A DNA stretch of 64,000 bases from CAYMSF01 sp964392985. GTDB taxonomy: Bacteria > Verrucomicrobiota > Lentisphaeria > Victivallales > Victivallaceae. A program made the position numbers and the translations under genes. The notes under the pieces are model-generated. The model was not told where the DNA came from and made no database searches. It worked only from the letters and a program-made list of their open reading frames with translations. This document shows, one piece after another, positions 1 through 8,644 of this stretch (positions are counted from its first letter, which is position 1; each line of letters opens with the position of its first letter). The stretch lies in contig CAYMSF010000013.1 of assembly GCA_964392985.1 (NCBI GenBank), positions 16,767-80,766 on the forward strand, written 5' to 3'.

Positions 1-392
1 AACCGGCTTGTACTTTTCAAGGCGGCATTATGAATTGCCGTGCCGATGTTGCCGTTGCGACAATCAGCAGCAAATTTGTGCCATGCCCAGTCTTCAGACA
101 TGATCAACCGCCGTCCTTTTTTAGATGAATAGACGCTTTTCAGCATCGGGTCCATACCTTTGGAGAGGTAGAGTCCGCAGGAAATTGTATCGCGGATGTT
201 TTCGTCCCAGGTGAAACTGAATTTACCAAATTTAAAGAAGGGCAAATCTGTCGACGGCACCAGCCACCACGAAGTCATGGTAGGCTGAAAATGATTATAT
301 GGGCGCCGGGTCAGACGCGGTGCATCTGCCGGCAGTATCGCCTCAACGGATTCACAAAGTTTCCGGGGCGACTTGTTCTCACAGAATATCAA
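1..392 (-). CDS. Unrecognised protein, N-terminal part (3' end outside window)
   Basis: This open frame runs off the left edge of the window, so only about 130 N-terminal residues are visible. I chose a TTG start at 392 because it is the only start codon between the upstream in-frame stop and a GGAG ribosome binding site eight bases before it; no ATG or GTG is available. The frame begins about 23 bases after the RACo stop, which suggests co-transcription with RACo. The visible sequence is rich in Trp, Phe and Lys, with no signal peptide, membrane segment or motif I recognise. Its position behind RACo suggests, but does not show, a role in corrinoid methyl transfer. Confidence 0.6.
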   Translation of the reverse strand, partial: MIFCENKSPRKLCESVEAILPADAPRLTRRPYNHFQPTMTSWWLVPSTDLPFFKFGKFSFTWDENIRDTISCGLYLSKGMDPMLKSVYSSKKGRRLIMSEDWAWHKFAADCRNGNIGTAIHNAALKSTSR

Positions 393-415
393 ATTTGCTT
401 CTCCGTTAGCCGTTG

Positions 416-2005
416 TTACGGCAGCAGCAGCGCGTCAATATAGTTATACTCGAATTCAGGCACGGTGTTCAATACAATATCGTCTATTTCGCGGGAAACA
501 GCTATCATTCGCGTCATCGCTGTTGAATCGATGGCATTCTGGACCGCTCCGGCGAGAGAACTGTTGCCGATTATTTCCAGTCGTTCCGGAGCGATATCAG
601 GAAGCATCCCGATTTTGACGGCATTCCGGTAGTTGATATATTGTGCGAATCCTCCCGCCAGATAGAGTTTTGTCAAATTTTCAAAAGAGAAACCCTGACA
701 GCCGCAGAGGGTTTGTAAGCCGGAATAAACTGCGGCTTTGGCTTTGAGGATTTGTTCCAGATCTTTTTCGGAAATATAAATATCCGGACTGGAGCTGATG
801 CGACAGGCGATAATTCCGTCATTAAGATTAATCAGATTACCTGTCCTTTTCAATAGTTCAACGTCAAATCTGCCCAGTTCATTTATCAGTCCGCAGTCAC
901 GCCCGTTGGCAATGAAGTCAATCATAGCGGAACCGCAAATACCGGTAGGTTTGATATTGCCGATGACTGCAAGCTGGTAATCAAGACGATGGTCAAAGCT
1001 GATATGTTCAATCGCCCCGGCCATGGCACGACAACCACAACCGATGCCGGCGCCTTCAAACGCCGGTCCCGCGGCAGAAGCACATGAGAATAATTTTTTT
1101 CCGTCAAACAGCACAGTTTCGCAATTTGTGCCGATATCCAGCAACGCGGCGACACCGGTTAATTCACTTATGCCGGAAACAACAACGCCGGCAACAATAT
1201 CGCCGCCGATATAACCGGAAGCTGCTGGAACAGCTCTTACTATTGCGTCAGGCGCGACCGCAAGATTAAGTATTTCAGCCTTTACCGCCGGGAATATTTT
1301 CATTTCCGGTTCAAACGGCATTACGCCAATGCTGGCCGGTGAAATCCCTAAAAAAAGGTGAGTCATAACGGTATTGGCGGCGACACTCACCTGCTTGATT
1401 TCACTTTGCTCGCGACCGGCATCCAGGCAAACTTTCCGTAAGAGCGGATTGATGGTTTCTTCAATAACGCATCGTTGCAATTCAAGCAGATTTTCCGGAC
1501 TTTCCGAGGCGTAAGAGATCCGGGAGATGACGTTATCACCATAGCAGATCTGGTGGTTGTAATTTGATGCGGAACCGATGATTTCACCATGCATTGCGTC
1601 TAGTAGCGCGACCGCAACTGTGGTTGTCCCGATATCTATGGCAACTGCCAGTCCGGACATGGCTGCATCGGCATGAAACGCTTTTACTTTATATTGATGT
1701 GAACTTTGTATTTTGGCAGAATTAACCAGTGATTTTGCGGGAACGAAGATTACTCCATCCTGGCTGAGAGCCTTAACTCTGCACGATTTTACTGTTCTAG
1801 GATGTCCGGAACGAATATTTATTATTTCATTTTCCAGTTGAAAATGTCCATGTTCAAGGAGTATTTCGCATTTTCCGCAAATGCCTTCACCGGAACAACG
1901 CAAATCAAGGAACAGACCTGATTCACGCAGCGCGTCTGCCAGTGACGCGAAACGTTCAGGTTGCTCCAATGTAATGGTGGAGAGGTCTTCTAGTTTTACC
2001 AGCAT
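416..2005 (-). CDS. Corrinoid reactivation protein RACo-like (2Fe-2S plus ASKHA ATPase, DUF4445)
   Basis: The protein has 529 residues. The N-terminus is a plant-type 2Fe-2S ferredoxin domain with Cys37, Cys43, Cys46 and Cys75 (CSGEGICGKC and SCRV). A linker and an ASKHA/DUF4445 domain follow, beginning with the phosphate-binding motif AIDIGTTTVAVALLD and containing LLDIGTNCE and GPAFEGAGIGCG. This architecture is that of RACo proteins, which use ATP and a low-potential electron to reduce inactive Co(II) corrinoid proteins back to Co(I). The next gene upstream in the same direction encodes a corrinoid protein, a natural client. No good Shine-Dalgarno precedes the ATG at 2005, so the exact start is less certain than the function. 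Confidence 0.9.
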   Translation of the reverse strand: MLVKLEDLSTITLEQPERFASLADALRESGLFLDLRCSGEGICGKCEILLEHGHFQLENEIINIRSGHPRTVKSCRVKALSQDGVIFVPAKSLVNSAKIQSSHQYKVKAFHADAAMSGLAVAIDIGTTTVAVALLDAMHGEIIGSASNYNHQICYGDNVISRISYASESPENLLELQRCVIEETINPLLRKVCLDAGREQSEIKQVSVAANTVMTHLFLGISPASIGVMPFEPEMKIFPAVKAEILNLAVAPDAIVRAVPAASGYIGGDIVAGVVVSGISELTGVAALLDIGTNCETVLFDGKKLFSCASAAGPAFEGAGIGCGCRAMAGAIEHISFDHRLDYQLAVIGNIKPTGICGSAMIDFIANGRDCGLINELGRFDVELLKRTGNLINLNDGIIACRISSSPDIYISEKDLEQILKAKAAVYSGLQTLCGCQGFSFENLTKLYLAGGFAQYINYRNAVKIGMLPDIAPERLEIIGNSSLAGAVQNAIDSTAMTRMIAVSREIDDIVLNTVPEFEYNYIDALLLP

Positions 2006-2151
2006 ATTAAATTGTCATTTTATGGTTATCGGGCACAATATACACGGTTCAACGCAGTTTGCAACACTTTTTTAAACCGGAGCATCATTCAAAAACCAGG
2101 TTAAAAACCTGCCTGAAATTTTAGTTTTCAGCAACTTAATCAATAAAAGCT

Positions 2152-2188
2152 AAAACAGCATAACCCCGTTTTCATGGAGTTATGCTGT
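2152..2188 (-). terminator. Intrinsic terminator after corrinoid protein gene
   Basis: A 10-bp inverted repeat (2155-2164 with 2179-2188, extended by a wobble and a C/G pair) is followed on the minus strand by a short T run. It lies about 20 bases after the corrinoid gene stop and before RACo. It could therefore end most transcripts there and lower RACo expression relative to its client. Confidence 0.7.
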
Positions 2189-2206
2189 CGAAAGTTATTG
2201 TGAAGA

Positions 2207-2824
2207 TTAAGCTTTCAGTAAGCTGTCAACCAGTTTGACGGCGCCGTTTGCGTCATCACTGTAACCGTCTGCGCCGATTTCATCAGCAAAAGCTTGAGTT
2301 ACAGGAGCTCCGCCAATAATAATCTTGGCTTTGCCTTTGAAATTGTTGACGATTTCTTTCATATAGGGCATCGTGGTTGTCAACAATGCGCTGCATCCCA
2401 AAACTTGAGCGCCTTGTTCCAGCGCGGCTTTGTATTTTTCAACATCGCAATTAACGCCGAGGTCGATTACATCATAACCGGCGCCTTTAAGCATAATTGC
2501 AACGAGATTCTTGCCAATGTCATGCAAGTCACCCTTTACGGTACCAATTGCAACTTTGCCCAATGACTTGCGTCCTGAACTTGCGAGTAACGGTTCAATT
2601 AAGGACAAACCAGCTTGCATCGCCCGCGCCGCAATCAACAACTCCGGAACATAAACTTCGTTCTTAGAAAAGCGATCACCGATTTCACGCATCGCCGGAA
2701 TCATACCCTTGTCAAGAATCGTATTGATGTCTTCTTTGCCATCAATAGCTGCTTGTACAATCGCCGACACATCGTTTCTCTTACCTGTCATCACCGCTTT
2801 CTTTAAAGCTTCGAAATCAATCAT
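2207..2824 (-). CDS. Methyltransferase cognate corrinoid protein (MtaC/MtbC type)
   Basis: This 205-residue protein has an N-terminal helical cap domain (B12-binding_2) and a C-terminal Rossmann B12-binding domain. The cobalamin-ligand motif DxHxxG appears as DLHDIG with His about 101, preceded by GTVKG and followed by GCSALLTTTM. It carries a methyl group on the cobalt between a substrate-specific methyltransferase and a second acceptor methyltransferase. The start is the ATG at 2824, with GGAG nine bases upstream; a longer TTG-initiated frame to 2866 has no ribosome binding site. RACo lies downstream and a divergent AraC regulator upstream. No substrate methyltransferase is adjacent; a URO-D-like one is at 21919. 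Substrate unknown. Confidence 0.92.
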   Translation of the reverse strand: MIDFEALKKAVMTGKRNDVSAIVQAAIDGKEDINTILDKGMIPAMREIGDRFSKNEVYVPELLIAARAMQAGLSLIEPLLASSGRKSLGKVAIGTVKGDLHDIGKNLVAIMLKGAGYDVIDLGVNCDVEKYKAALEQGAQVLGCSALLTTTMPYMKEIVNNFKGKAKIIIGGAPVTQAFADEIGADGYSDDANGAVKLVDSLLKA

Positions 2825-2992
2825 TTTAACCGTCTCCGCGTTAATGTTGTTTTGGAAAATATCCAATTTTTTCCATTATATTAATATTTTATCATGTTTT
2901 TTCTGCCGTTTCTTGTTTTATTTTGTTAATTTTTGCTCTATATTAACATTATTTAATATTAAAGCTATATTTTTTATAAAGTAATATAAAAT
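2825..2992. promoter_or_regulatory. Divergent intergenic region of corrinoid gene and AraC regulator
   Basis: This 168-base, very AT-rich gap between divergent genes must hold both promoters. I cannot name an operator with confidence. The AraC gene has no clear Shine-Dalgarno, whereas the corrinoid gene has GGAG. Confidence 0.4.
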
Positions 2993-3919
2993 ATGAAAAT
3001 TAAAGAATTTGAAAACGATACTTTTATTGAGGGCGCTGTCGGTGCGAATGTTTCATTCCATTCTATAACCTGGAACCGGGGACGCCGGCAGGCGTTGATT
3101 CCCTCCGGCGGTAATATTAATTATCACTCTCTGCCACTTTCAGGAACAGTCCCGCACAGCCATGAATTTGCTGAAATAATTTTGATTTTGAGCGGTAAAA
3201 TTTATCATCGAACGAACGGTGAGCGGCAGTTGCTCAATAAAGATTCACTCGTTTTTGTCCGCCCCAGCGACCGCCACGGTTTTGAACCGGTTGAAGAAAA
3301 ACCCTGCGAAATGATCATTGTCGCTTTTCAATTGGAACTGTTTTTGACCTTAAGCCGTTATCTTGAAGATGATATGTTTCTACATAAGTTTACTGAACCG
3401 GTGTTGCCGCCGGTTTTTCAGCTTGACGGACATGAAGCGAATGAGTTGAGCACCCGGTTACTAACCATCAATTCCTCCAGCAATACATCGGCAGTCAGAA
3501 AGATTAAGATGAAAATTATTTTAGCAGACCTGTTTACCCGGTTCTTTCTCGATGAGGCGTATGCCCTTAAAGAACAGCGCATACCGCAATGGCTTGAGGA
3601 TGTTTGCCAGAGAATGAGAAATCCTGAAAATTTTATTAAGGGATTGAAACGGATGCAACATCTGGCTGGTTGCACCCCTGAACATTTATGCAAGTCATTT
3701 CGTCGCTATCTGGGCAAATCTCCCACAGAATTTATCAATGAATTGCGCATAAACTATGCAGCCAGGCAACTTGCTGATGAAAGTGAAGAAATCAGCGGCA
3801 TAGCTTATGACCTTCATTTTCAAAGTTTAAGCCGTTTCTACCATCTCTTCAAAAAATTTTACGGGGTATCTCCCGCCAAATATCGTTTGCGCGCCAAAAC
3901 CGGAAAACGCATTATCTGA
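2993..3919 (+). CDS. AraC family transcriptional regulator
   Basis: The protein has 308 residues. Its N-terminal half is a cupin-like sensor domain (HSHEFAEIILILSG, then VFVRPSDRHGF). The C-terminal 100 residues are a two-helix-turn-helix AraC DNA-binding domain with the typical ending FYHLFKKFYGVSPAKYR. It is divergent from the corrinoid protein gene across 168 bases, the usual arrangement of a local activator and its target. The inducer is unknown but would be a small molecule bound by the cupin. It ends only 26 bases from the convergent gene at 3946. Confidence 0.9.
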   Translation: MKIKEFENDTFIEGAVGANVSFHSITWNRGRRQALIPSGGNINYHSLPLSGTVPHSHEFAEIILILSGKIYHRTNGERQLLNKDSLVFVRPSDRHGFEPVEEKPCEMIIVAFQLELFLTLSRYLEDDMFLHKFTEPVLPPVFQLDGHEANELSTRLLTINSSSNTSAVRKIKMKIILADLFTRFFLDEAYALKEQRIPQWLEDVCQRMRNPENFIKGLKRMQHLAGCTPEHLCKSFRRYLGKSPTEFINELRINYAARQLADESEEISGIAYDLHFQSLSRFYHLFKKFYGVSPAKYRLRAKTGKRII

Positions 3920-3945
3920 TTGCCAAAAAGGCAACAGTATATCTT

Positions 3946-5973
3946 TTATTTCTTTTCGCTCGCAGCGGAAACTGACGCAATCGGACTGGCGGGGACAAAA
4001 TAGAGCAACGAGCCGTTGTAGTTAACCGCTTCAAGCTTATAGTGTTCATAAATCCAGGCTGGAACTTTAGCTTTTTTGTCCGGAAATGCCGAGACAAAAA
4101 GCGGGAATTTTGCTATCTGCAATTCAATGAAAGTTCTTACTCTGTCTTTTTCCAGCAGTTGCTCAACCACACTGAAATTATCTATTCCAGCCCGCAATCC
4201 TGTTTCCGCATAATATACTCCCTGCATATCACTCAAGATATTCACAACTTTATTGTTCCCGGCATTTGCCAGAATAAATCTGACGTCGGCTTCCATCGGG
4301 TTGATTTGCTGCATTTCAATTATTCCATTCATTGTGCGCGAAATTCCTGACCCCAGACGGATTACATCAAATGGGAATGAGATGACCGCACAAATGGCAA
4401 GAAACAGCGCCGGGAATAAAAGAATTTTAAAGGAACCGTCAATAAGTTTTGCTTTTGCGAGTCGTATCAGGCGGTCGGTAAAAATAAAAAGCATCATCAT
4501 TGCCGGCCAGCATACGCCTGGAAGATTTAATATATGCGACCGCCCTTGATAATAAGCAAATAAACCAATTCCCAGAACGGATAAAAATAAGCTTAATCGC
4601 GAGACTAAATTAAATTTACCAGCTGCGAAATCATGAATACCCGCAGTCAGTCCCAGCACATATATCCCGGCAATAAAACACCACGCCGCGGGCATTCCCG
4701 GCATCGGCAGCATCATATAACCGCCACTGTAAAATATATTCAGGTATCTCAGCAGCGATATCACCGGAGGCGGATTGCCATTGTCGATCCATAATAACGC
4801 AAATGTCAGGAACAGCGCAACCGAAAAACTGATGACATATAAAACTATCAGTCTGAAAGCCTCTTTTTTGCCGGAAGTAAAAATAAATTCAGCAATCAAT
4901 ACCCCGCCGAATGCGCCGGCCGTTGCGATGCCGGAGTCAACATTCCACAATAATCCGCAACCCGAAATTGCGCCGCATACCGCCAGCCAATATTTCTGTT
5001 TACTGGTAATAAGCATGTAGTAACCCAGTAGCGCTATTGCCGGACCCAGCAGTCGTACGGGAAAATAGGCAAAATATGGGTCAAGCTTGAATGAACTGTT
5101 TTGATGCAGAAAAACACTCATGCCAAAGATGTAAAATAAAATCAACGCAAAACCAATTACCAAAATCTTGTTTTTAAGAATCCGGAACATGGTCCAGTAG
5201 ATACAGAAAATTGCAACCATGTATAATATTCCCATTATTATTGAAATATTGAATACTCCGGTTCCGGTCAGACTCAACAATGGCGCCAGCATTCTGCAGT
5301 AAAATCCGTAAATATGATAATCGTTGAGTCCGGCAACCGCCTGGGACAAGGCGTAAGAAACAATATTGAGATGATCATCGTATTCATTTACCAGCCGGTC
5401 TAGCGTATAGATGCGACAACATAAAATTTGCAATAACGGTAATATCAACAATGCCGGCAGCAGTCCTTTTAATAAATAACGATTTAATTTTAACTTTATC
5501 GTCAGTGGGATTGCAATTGCCGTAATCAGGCAAATCAAGCCGGTAATAAGCGGATTTTTCATTACCGGCGAAAATAGTACGGACAAAAATTGCGGATCAA
5601 AAATGAAATTTACCGCGGCAAGCAGAATCAGTATCACCGAAATCGAAAAACTGTAATATCGACGATTCCGGGAGCAGTTTGCCACAGGTGCCATAATAGT
5701 TCGGATAATATTTTTGCAGCATAAAATTGAACCCCAGCAGAGTAATGGCGACAGGAGCACAACCGTGACAAATGTCGTGCGTTCCTGATATTCCGGGAAT
5801 AACAAATTTTTAACCCGGGGAATGAATTCAGCGGCAATCCGGGCTTTTTCTTTTTCGTTTACTCCTGGAACAAGGTGAAAAATAATGCAGCCAATACAGC
5901 TAAGACAGAAAGCCGCAATCAGAAATTCAAATATTATTGCAAATATCTCACGGGTTGAATCTTTTTTTATCAT
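3946..5973 (-). CDS. Polytopic membrane protein, possible GT-C-fold glycosyltransferase
   Basis: The protein has 675 residues with roughly a dozen hydrophobic segments, the first near residue 15-35. A hydrophilic C-terminal domain of about 120 residues follows. Many helices plus a terminal soluble domain, and an acidic loop motif (NEYDDHLN near residue 195), recall GT-C glycosyltransferases that use polyprenyl-phosphate sugars. This is a fold-level impression, not a family match. It starts 21 bases after the stop of the MFS-HEAT gene and probably forms an operon with it. No strong ribosome binding site is visible. A generic membrane protein of unknown function is the safe alternative. Confidence 0.55.
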   Translation of the reverse strand: MIKKDSTREIFAIIFEFLIAAFCLSCIGCIIFHLVPGVNEKEKARIAAEFIPRVKNLLFPEYQERTTFVTVVLLSPLLCWGSILCCKNIIRTIMAPVANCSRNRRYYSFSISVILILLAAVNFIFDPQFLSVLFSPVMKNPLITGLICLITAIAIPLTIKLKLNRYLLKGLLPALLILPLLQILCCRIYTLDRLVNEYDDHLNIVSYALSQAVAGLNDYHIYGFYCRMLAPLLSLTGTGVFNISIIMGILYMVAIFCIYWTMFRILKNKILVIGFALILFYIFGMSVFLHQNSSFKLDPYFAYFPVRLLGPAIALLGYYMLITSKQKYWLAVCGAISGCGLLWNVDSGIATAGAFGGVLIAEFIFTSGKKEAFRLIVLYVISFSVALFLTFALLWIDNGNPPPVISLLRYLNIFYSGGYMMLPMPGMPAAWCFIAGIYVLGLTAGIHDFAAGKFNLVSRLSLFLSVLGIGLFAYYQGRSHILNLPGVCWPAMMMLFIFTDRLIRLAKAKLIDGSFKILLFPALFLAICAVISFPFDVIRLGSGISRTMNGIIEMQQINPMEADVRFILANAGNNKVVNILSDMQGVYYAETGLRAGIDNFSVVEQLLEKDRVRTFIELQIAKFPLFVSAFPDKKAKVPAWIYEHYKLEAVNYNGSLLYFVPASPIASVSAASEKK

Positions 5974-5994
5974 TGCAACTGCTGGTAATTGTTT

Positions 5995-8220
5995 TCAGTT
6001 ATTTATGATTAAATGCTTATTTACCTTAACGAACCCCAGTACATTCTTTAGTGGTATTAAGCAAATGAGCAACTCAACCGGGAGCGGTGTTTCACGATTA
6101 GCGTTGAGAAATGCTGCGATTTGTCCGGCATAAGGAACTTGTATAAGGTCGTAATTGTTAATCAGACGATCTATCAGTTCATGATTGGTTATCGAGCCGT
6201 TGTCTGCTTCCATAATTAGTTTTTTATCTGCTTCCGCTTTGGATAAATCATCGGATTCCTGCGAACAAAATTCGGCGAGATGAAGCAGCGCTTTGGCGCG
6301 GTCATTGGTGTAAAGTTTCAAAAACTGATAAATGGTGTCGCCCCGTCCCGCCAGATGGAACACGGAGTAAATGACTTCATAAAGAACTTTTTGCGGCAGA
6401 TTTTTTGCTGCGGTTTTGTCCAGCAGCAGACGGAATGATTCATCGTCAGCAATTGCTGTAATTGCAACGGCGCCCAAAGTGATCAGGCGTGGATTATCCG
6501 TTTCCCGGAATATCCGTTTGACTGCAGGATAGGAAACGGTATCGCGAAGCAATGCCAATGCCAGCATTGAATTTCCTTGCAGATATACATCGTCAGAATG
6601 TAGATGCTGCCGCAGTAACGGAATTGCCTCATTGATACCGTTTTCTCCCGCTATCCGGGCAGCGATGTGTGCGGTGGTATATTCTCCGCCGGCAAGTTCT
6701 GCCATGACGGCGTTGACTGTTGCTTCACCAAACGGAATTTCTCCAAGAGCGGTCAACGCACGGCAACGCAACGAAAATGATGGTGAGTCAAGGTATGAAA
6801 GCAGCGCTTTTTCAGAGAGTCCGGATTTTATTTCAAGCAGCCGTTCGATATTTTCCTGTTCCTCGCTGGGATTGGCGACCTGTTTGATGCTGTACAGGTT
6901 GAATAGCGTGACAATATCTCTCGGGGCGAATGCCAGACCTAAAACTTCACTTACATTCCAGTCTGCCATGGGTTTAAGCCGTATAACTAAAATCAGTCCC
7001 GCCAGAAGCAACACGATTATAATCATAAAATAAACTTTGAACATGTTAATTGGATTCAGGTCAAGGGTATTGAGGTATTTAAGAATGCCGCCACCAACAA
7101 TTGAGCCGGTGAGTCCGGCGACAACACCTGAAATTACATACATGGTTAGTGACGCAGCCACCATTTCTTTTTTTGGAATTGCGCACAGATAATAGTGTGT
7201 CATGGATACCCCTGTTCCAATTGCCGCCGCTCCGGCAAGAAAAAACAACCATACTATGTAATACCATTTGAAAGTATCTGGACAGTTTACCCACAGCATA
7301 CACAATACAATCAACAGACAGTAAAAAAGAATTGCCAGCGGACGCGGGCCCGTTGCCTCTGACAGTATAGCAATCAAATAGGATGTGGCGACAGATCCGC
7401 CGATCTGTACCAAAGCAAATAGCAGCGCATGGCTGTCATCTATACCATAACCGCGTTTTAACGCCAACATTGAAATCGGGATGGTAAGGGTAACGGCGGC
7501 GCTGATGGCACAACTGGCTCCGAGCAGGCGCATCCGGATGGGGTCGCGCAAGGTTTTAAGTACATCGTCTAATACCGGTTTGCCGGCAGAGGTGCGGATT
7601 GCTTCAGTTTCATTGACCCTGCTGATATACCAGGTGGAAACAAAGCCTAAACATGCGCCGGTGATGATACTGCCTATGAAAACCCAGATGGACTGACTCC
7701 AACTCATTATTACGATGATCAATCCCAGCATAATCAAGTTTGCCGTATAAAAATATCCAGTACTTTTTGAGGTGAATTTACCCCGGTTTGCGACTGTAGT
7801 GATTTCGCCCATCACTGGCTGCATACCAATGACTCCAACCGAACGGCAGGCATAGAATGCAAACGCCGCGATAAGAATAGTGAAAGTTGCGCCATCCGGC
7901 ATTCCTAACCAGATGAATAATGGTGCTGTCGCCACCAGTAGAATCGAAAAGTTACGTAATAACCAGCACAAGGAGATGGTTTTAATTGCTCCATGCCGCG
8001 CCATTAACAGTTTGCCCAGTGGCATACAGAAGAAGCTCAGGAACATCAATGAACCAAGAATTGAAACAGTGTAGTTTGGACAACCCAGTTTAATGGCAAA
8101 CAGAATAATAATGGTTTCTCCAACGCAGATGTAGGAGAGACCATTAATAAAGTTGAACTTGATATAATTGCGCCGTCCTGCTTCCTGTTGCGAAAGCGAC
8201 AGCACACCTGGAATAATCAT
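5995..8220 (-). CDS. MFS transporter fused to C-terminal HEAT repeats
   Basis: The protein has 741 residues. About the first 430 form a 12-helix major facilitator domain, starting near NGLSYICVGETIIILFAIK and including the loop LMARHGAIKTISL. The remaining 300 residues are soluble and helical, with repeated units such as LRCRALTALGEIP and YLQGNSMLALALLR that fit HEAT repeats. The transported substrate cannot be told. The HEAT part is probably a cytoplasmic scaffold or regulatory platform. The gene precedes the membrane protein at 3946 in a likely two-gene operon. Whether the fusion is widespread would need a domain-architecture search. Confidence 0.75.
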   Translation of the reverse strand: MIIPGVLSLSQQEAGRRNYIKFNFINGLSYICVGETIIILFAIKLGCPNYTVSILGSLMFLSFFCMPLGKLLMARHGAIKTISLCWLLRNFSILLVATAPLFIWLGMPDGATFTILIAAFAFYACRSVGVIGMQPVMGEITTVANRGKFTSKSTGYFYTANLIMLGLIIVIMSWSQSIWVFIGSIITGACLGFVSTWYISRVNETEAIRTSAGKPVLDDVLKTLRDPIRMRLLGASCAISAAVTLTIPISMLALKRGYGIDDSHALLFALVQIGGSVATSYLIAILSEATGPRPLAILFYCLLIVLCMLWVNCPDTFKWYYIVWLFFLAGAAAIGTGVSMTHYYLCAIPKKEMVAASLTMYVISGVVAGLTGSIVGGGILKYLNTLDLNPINMFKVYFMIIIVLLLAGLILVIRLKPMADWNVSEVLGLAFAPRDIVTLFNLYSIKQVANPSEEQENIERLLEIKSGLSEKALLSYLDSPSFSLRCRALTALGEIPFGEATVNAVMAELAGGEYTTAHIAARIAGENGINEAIPLLRQHLHSDDVYLQGNSMLALALLRDTVSYPAVKRIFRETDNPRLITLGAVAITAIADDESFRLLLDKTAAKNLPQKVLYEVIYSVFHLAGRGDTIYQFLKLYTNDRAKALLHLAEFCSQESDDLSKAEADKKLIMEADNGSITNHELIDRLINNYDLIQVPYAGQIAAFLNANRETPLPVELLICLIPLKNVLGFVKVNKHLIINN

Positions 8221-8391
8221 TTTACTATTTAATTTCCATTTTTAATTCTGCACAAGCATCATGCAAAATATATAAATCTGTTTTTCTGGCGGGCTGTAAT
8301 GGACATAATGCTATAACAGAAAAGATGACGGCGAACATCTGTGGCAACGAAAAGAAAAACCGGTTGATTCGTTTCTTTGGCATCTAATTTG

Positions 8392-8428
8392 AAAAGTCAG
8401 AATCAATCGCGGTTGAAATCTGGCTTTT
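8392..8428 (-). terminator. Hairpin between GH106 gene and MFS gene
   Basis: A 10-bp inverted repeat with one G/T pair (8392-8401 with 8419-8428) and an inner TCAA/TTGA stem has A on one side and T on the other. It could terminate transcription in either direction. It is the second hairpin after the GH106 gene and may insulate the MFS operon. Confidence 0.4.
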
Positions 8429-8604
8429 ATCGTCAATCAATAAGTCATGCATTACTGATCATCAGTCCAATTTATAGAGTATAACATAACCAGTTGTAGC
8501 ATTGATGTCAAGCGTATAGAGTAAAAGTTCCCGTTAGAACAGAACCAATAAGCAATATATACAATGTTTATTTGTATTCCAAAGAAAATTTACGGATAAA
8601 ATTA

Positions 8605-8637
8605 TTAATCCGCATCCAAAATTAATTTGAATGCGGA
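8605..8637 (-). terminator. Intrinsic terminator of GH106-like gene
   Basis: A near-perfect stem (8609-8617 with 8629-8637, one wobble) lies eight bases after the stop codon. On the minus strand it is followed by a T-rich stretch. Confidence 0.65.
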
Positions 8638-8644
8638 CAATTAA

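Larger units (their letters stand above)
8221..8644. other. Non-coding gap with two hairpins
   Basis: I find no gene in these 424 bases. The gap holds the GH106 terminator (8605-8637), a second hairpin (8392-8428) and, around 8471-8485, the sequence TTATAGAGTATAAC. That matches the outer end of the MITE-like repeat, but nothing else of the repeat is present, so it may be a remnant or chance. The left part must contain the promoter of the MFS gene. Confidence 0.5.

Noticed and set aside
8471..8485. A further MITE copy at the TTATAGAGTATAAC sequence
   Set aside because: Only the outermost 14 bases match; the neighbouring bases do not resemble the rest of the inverted end.
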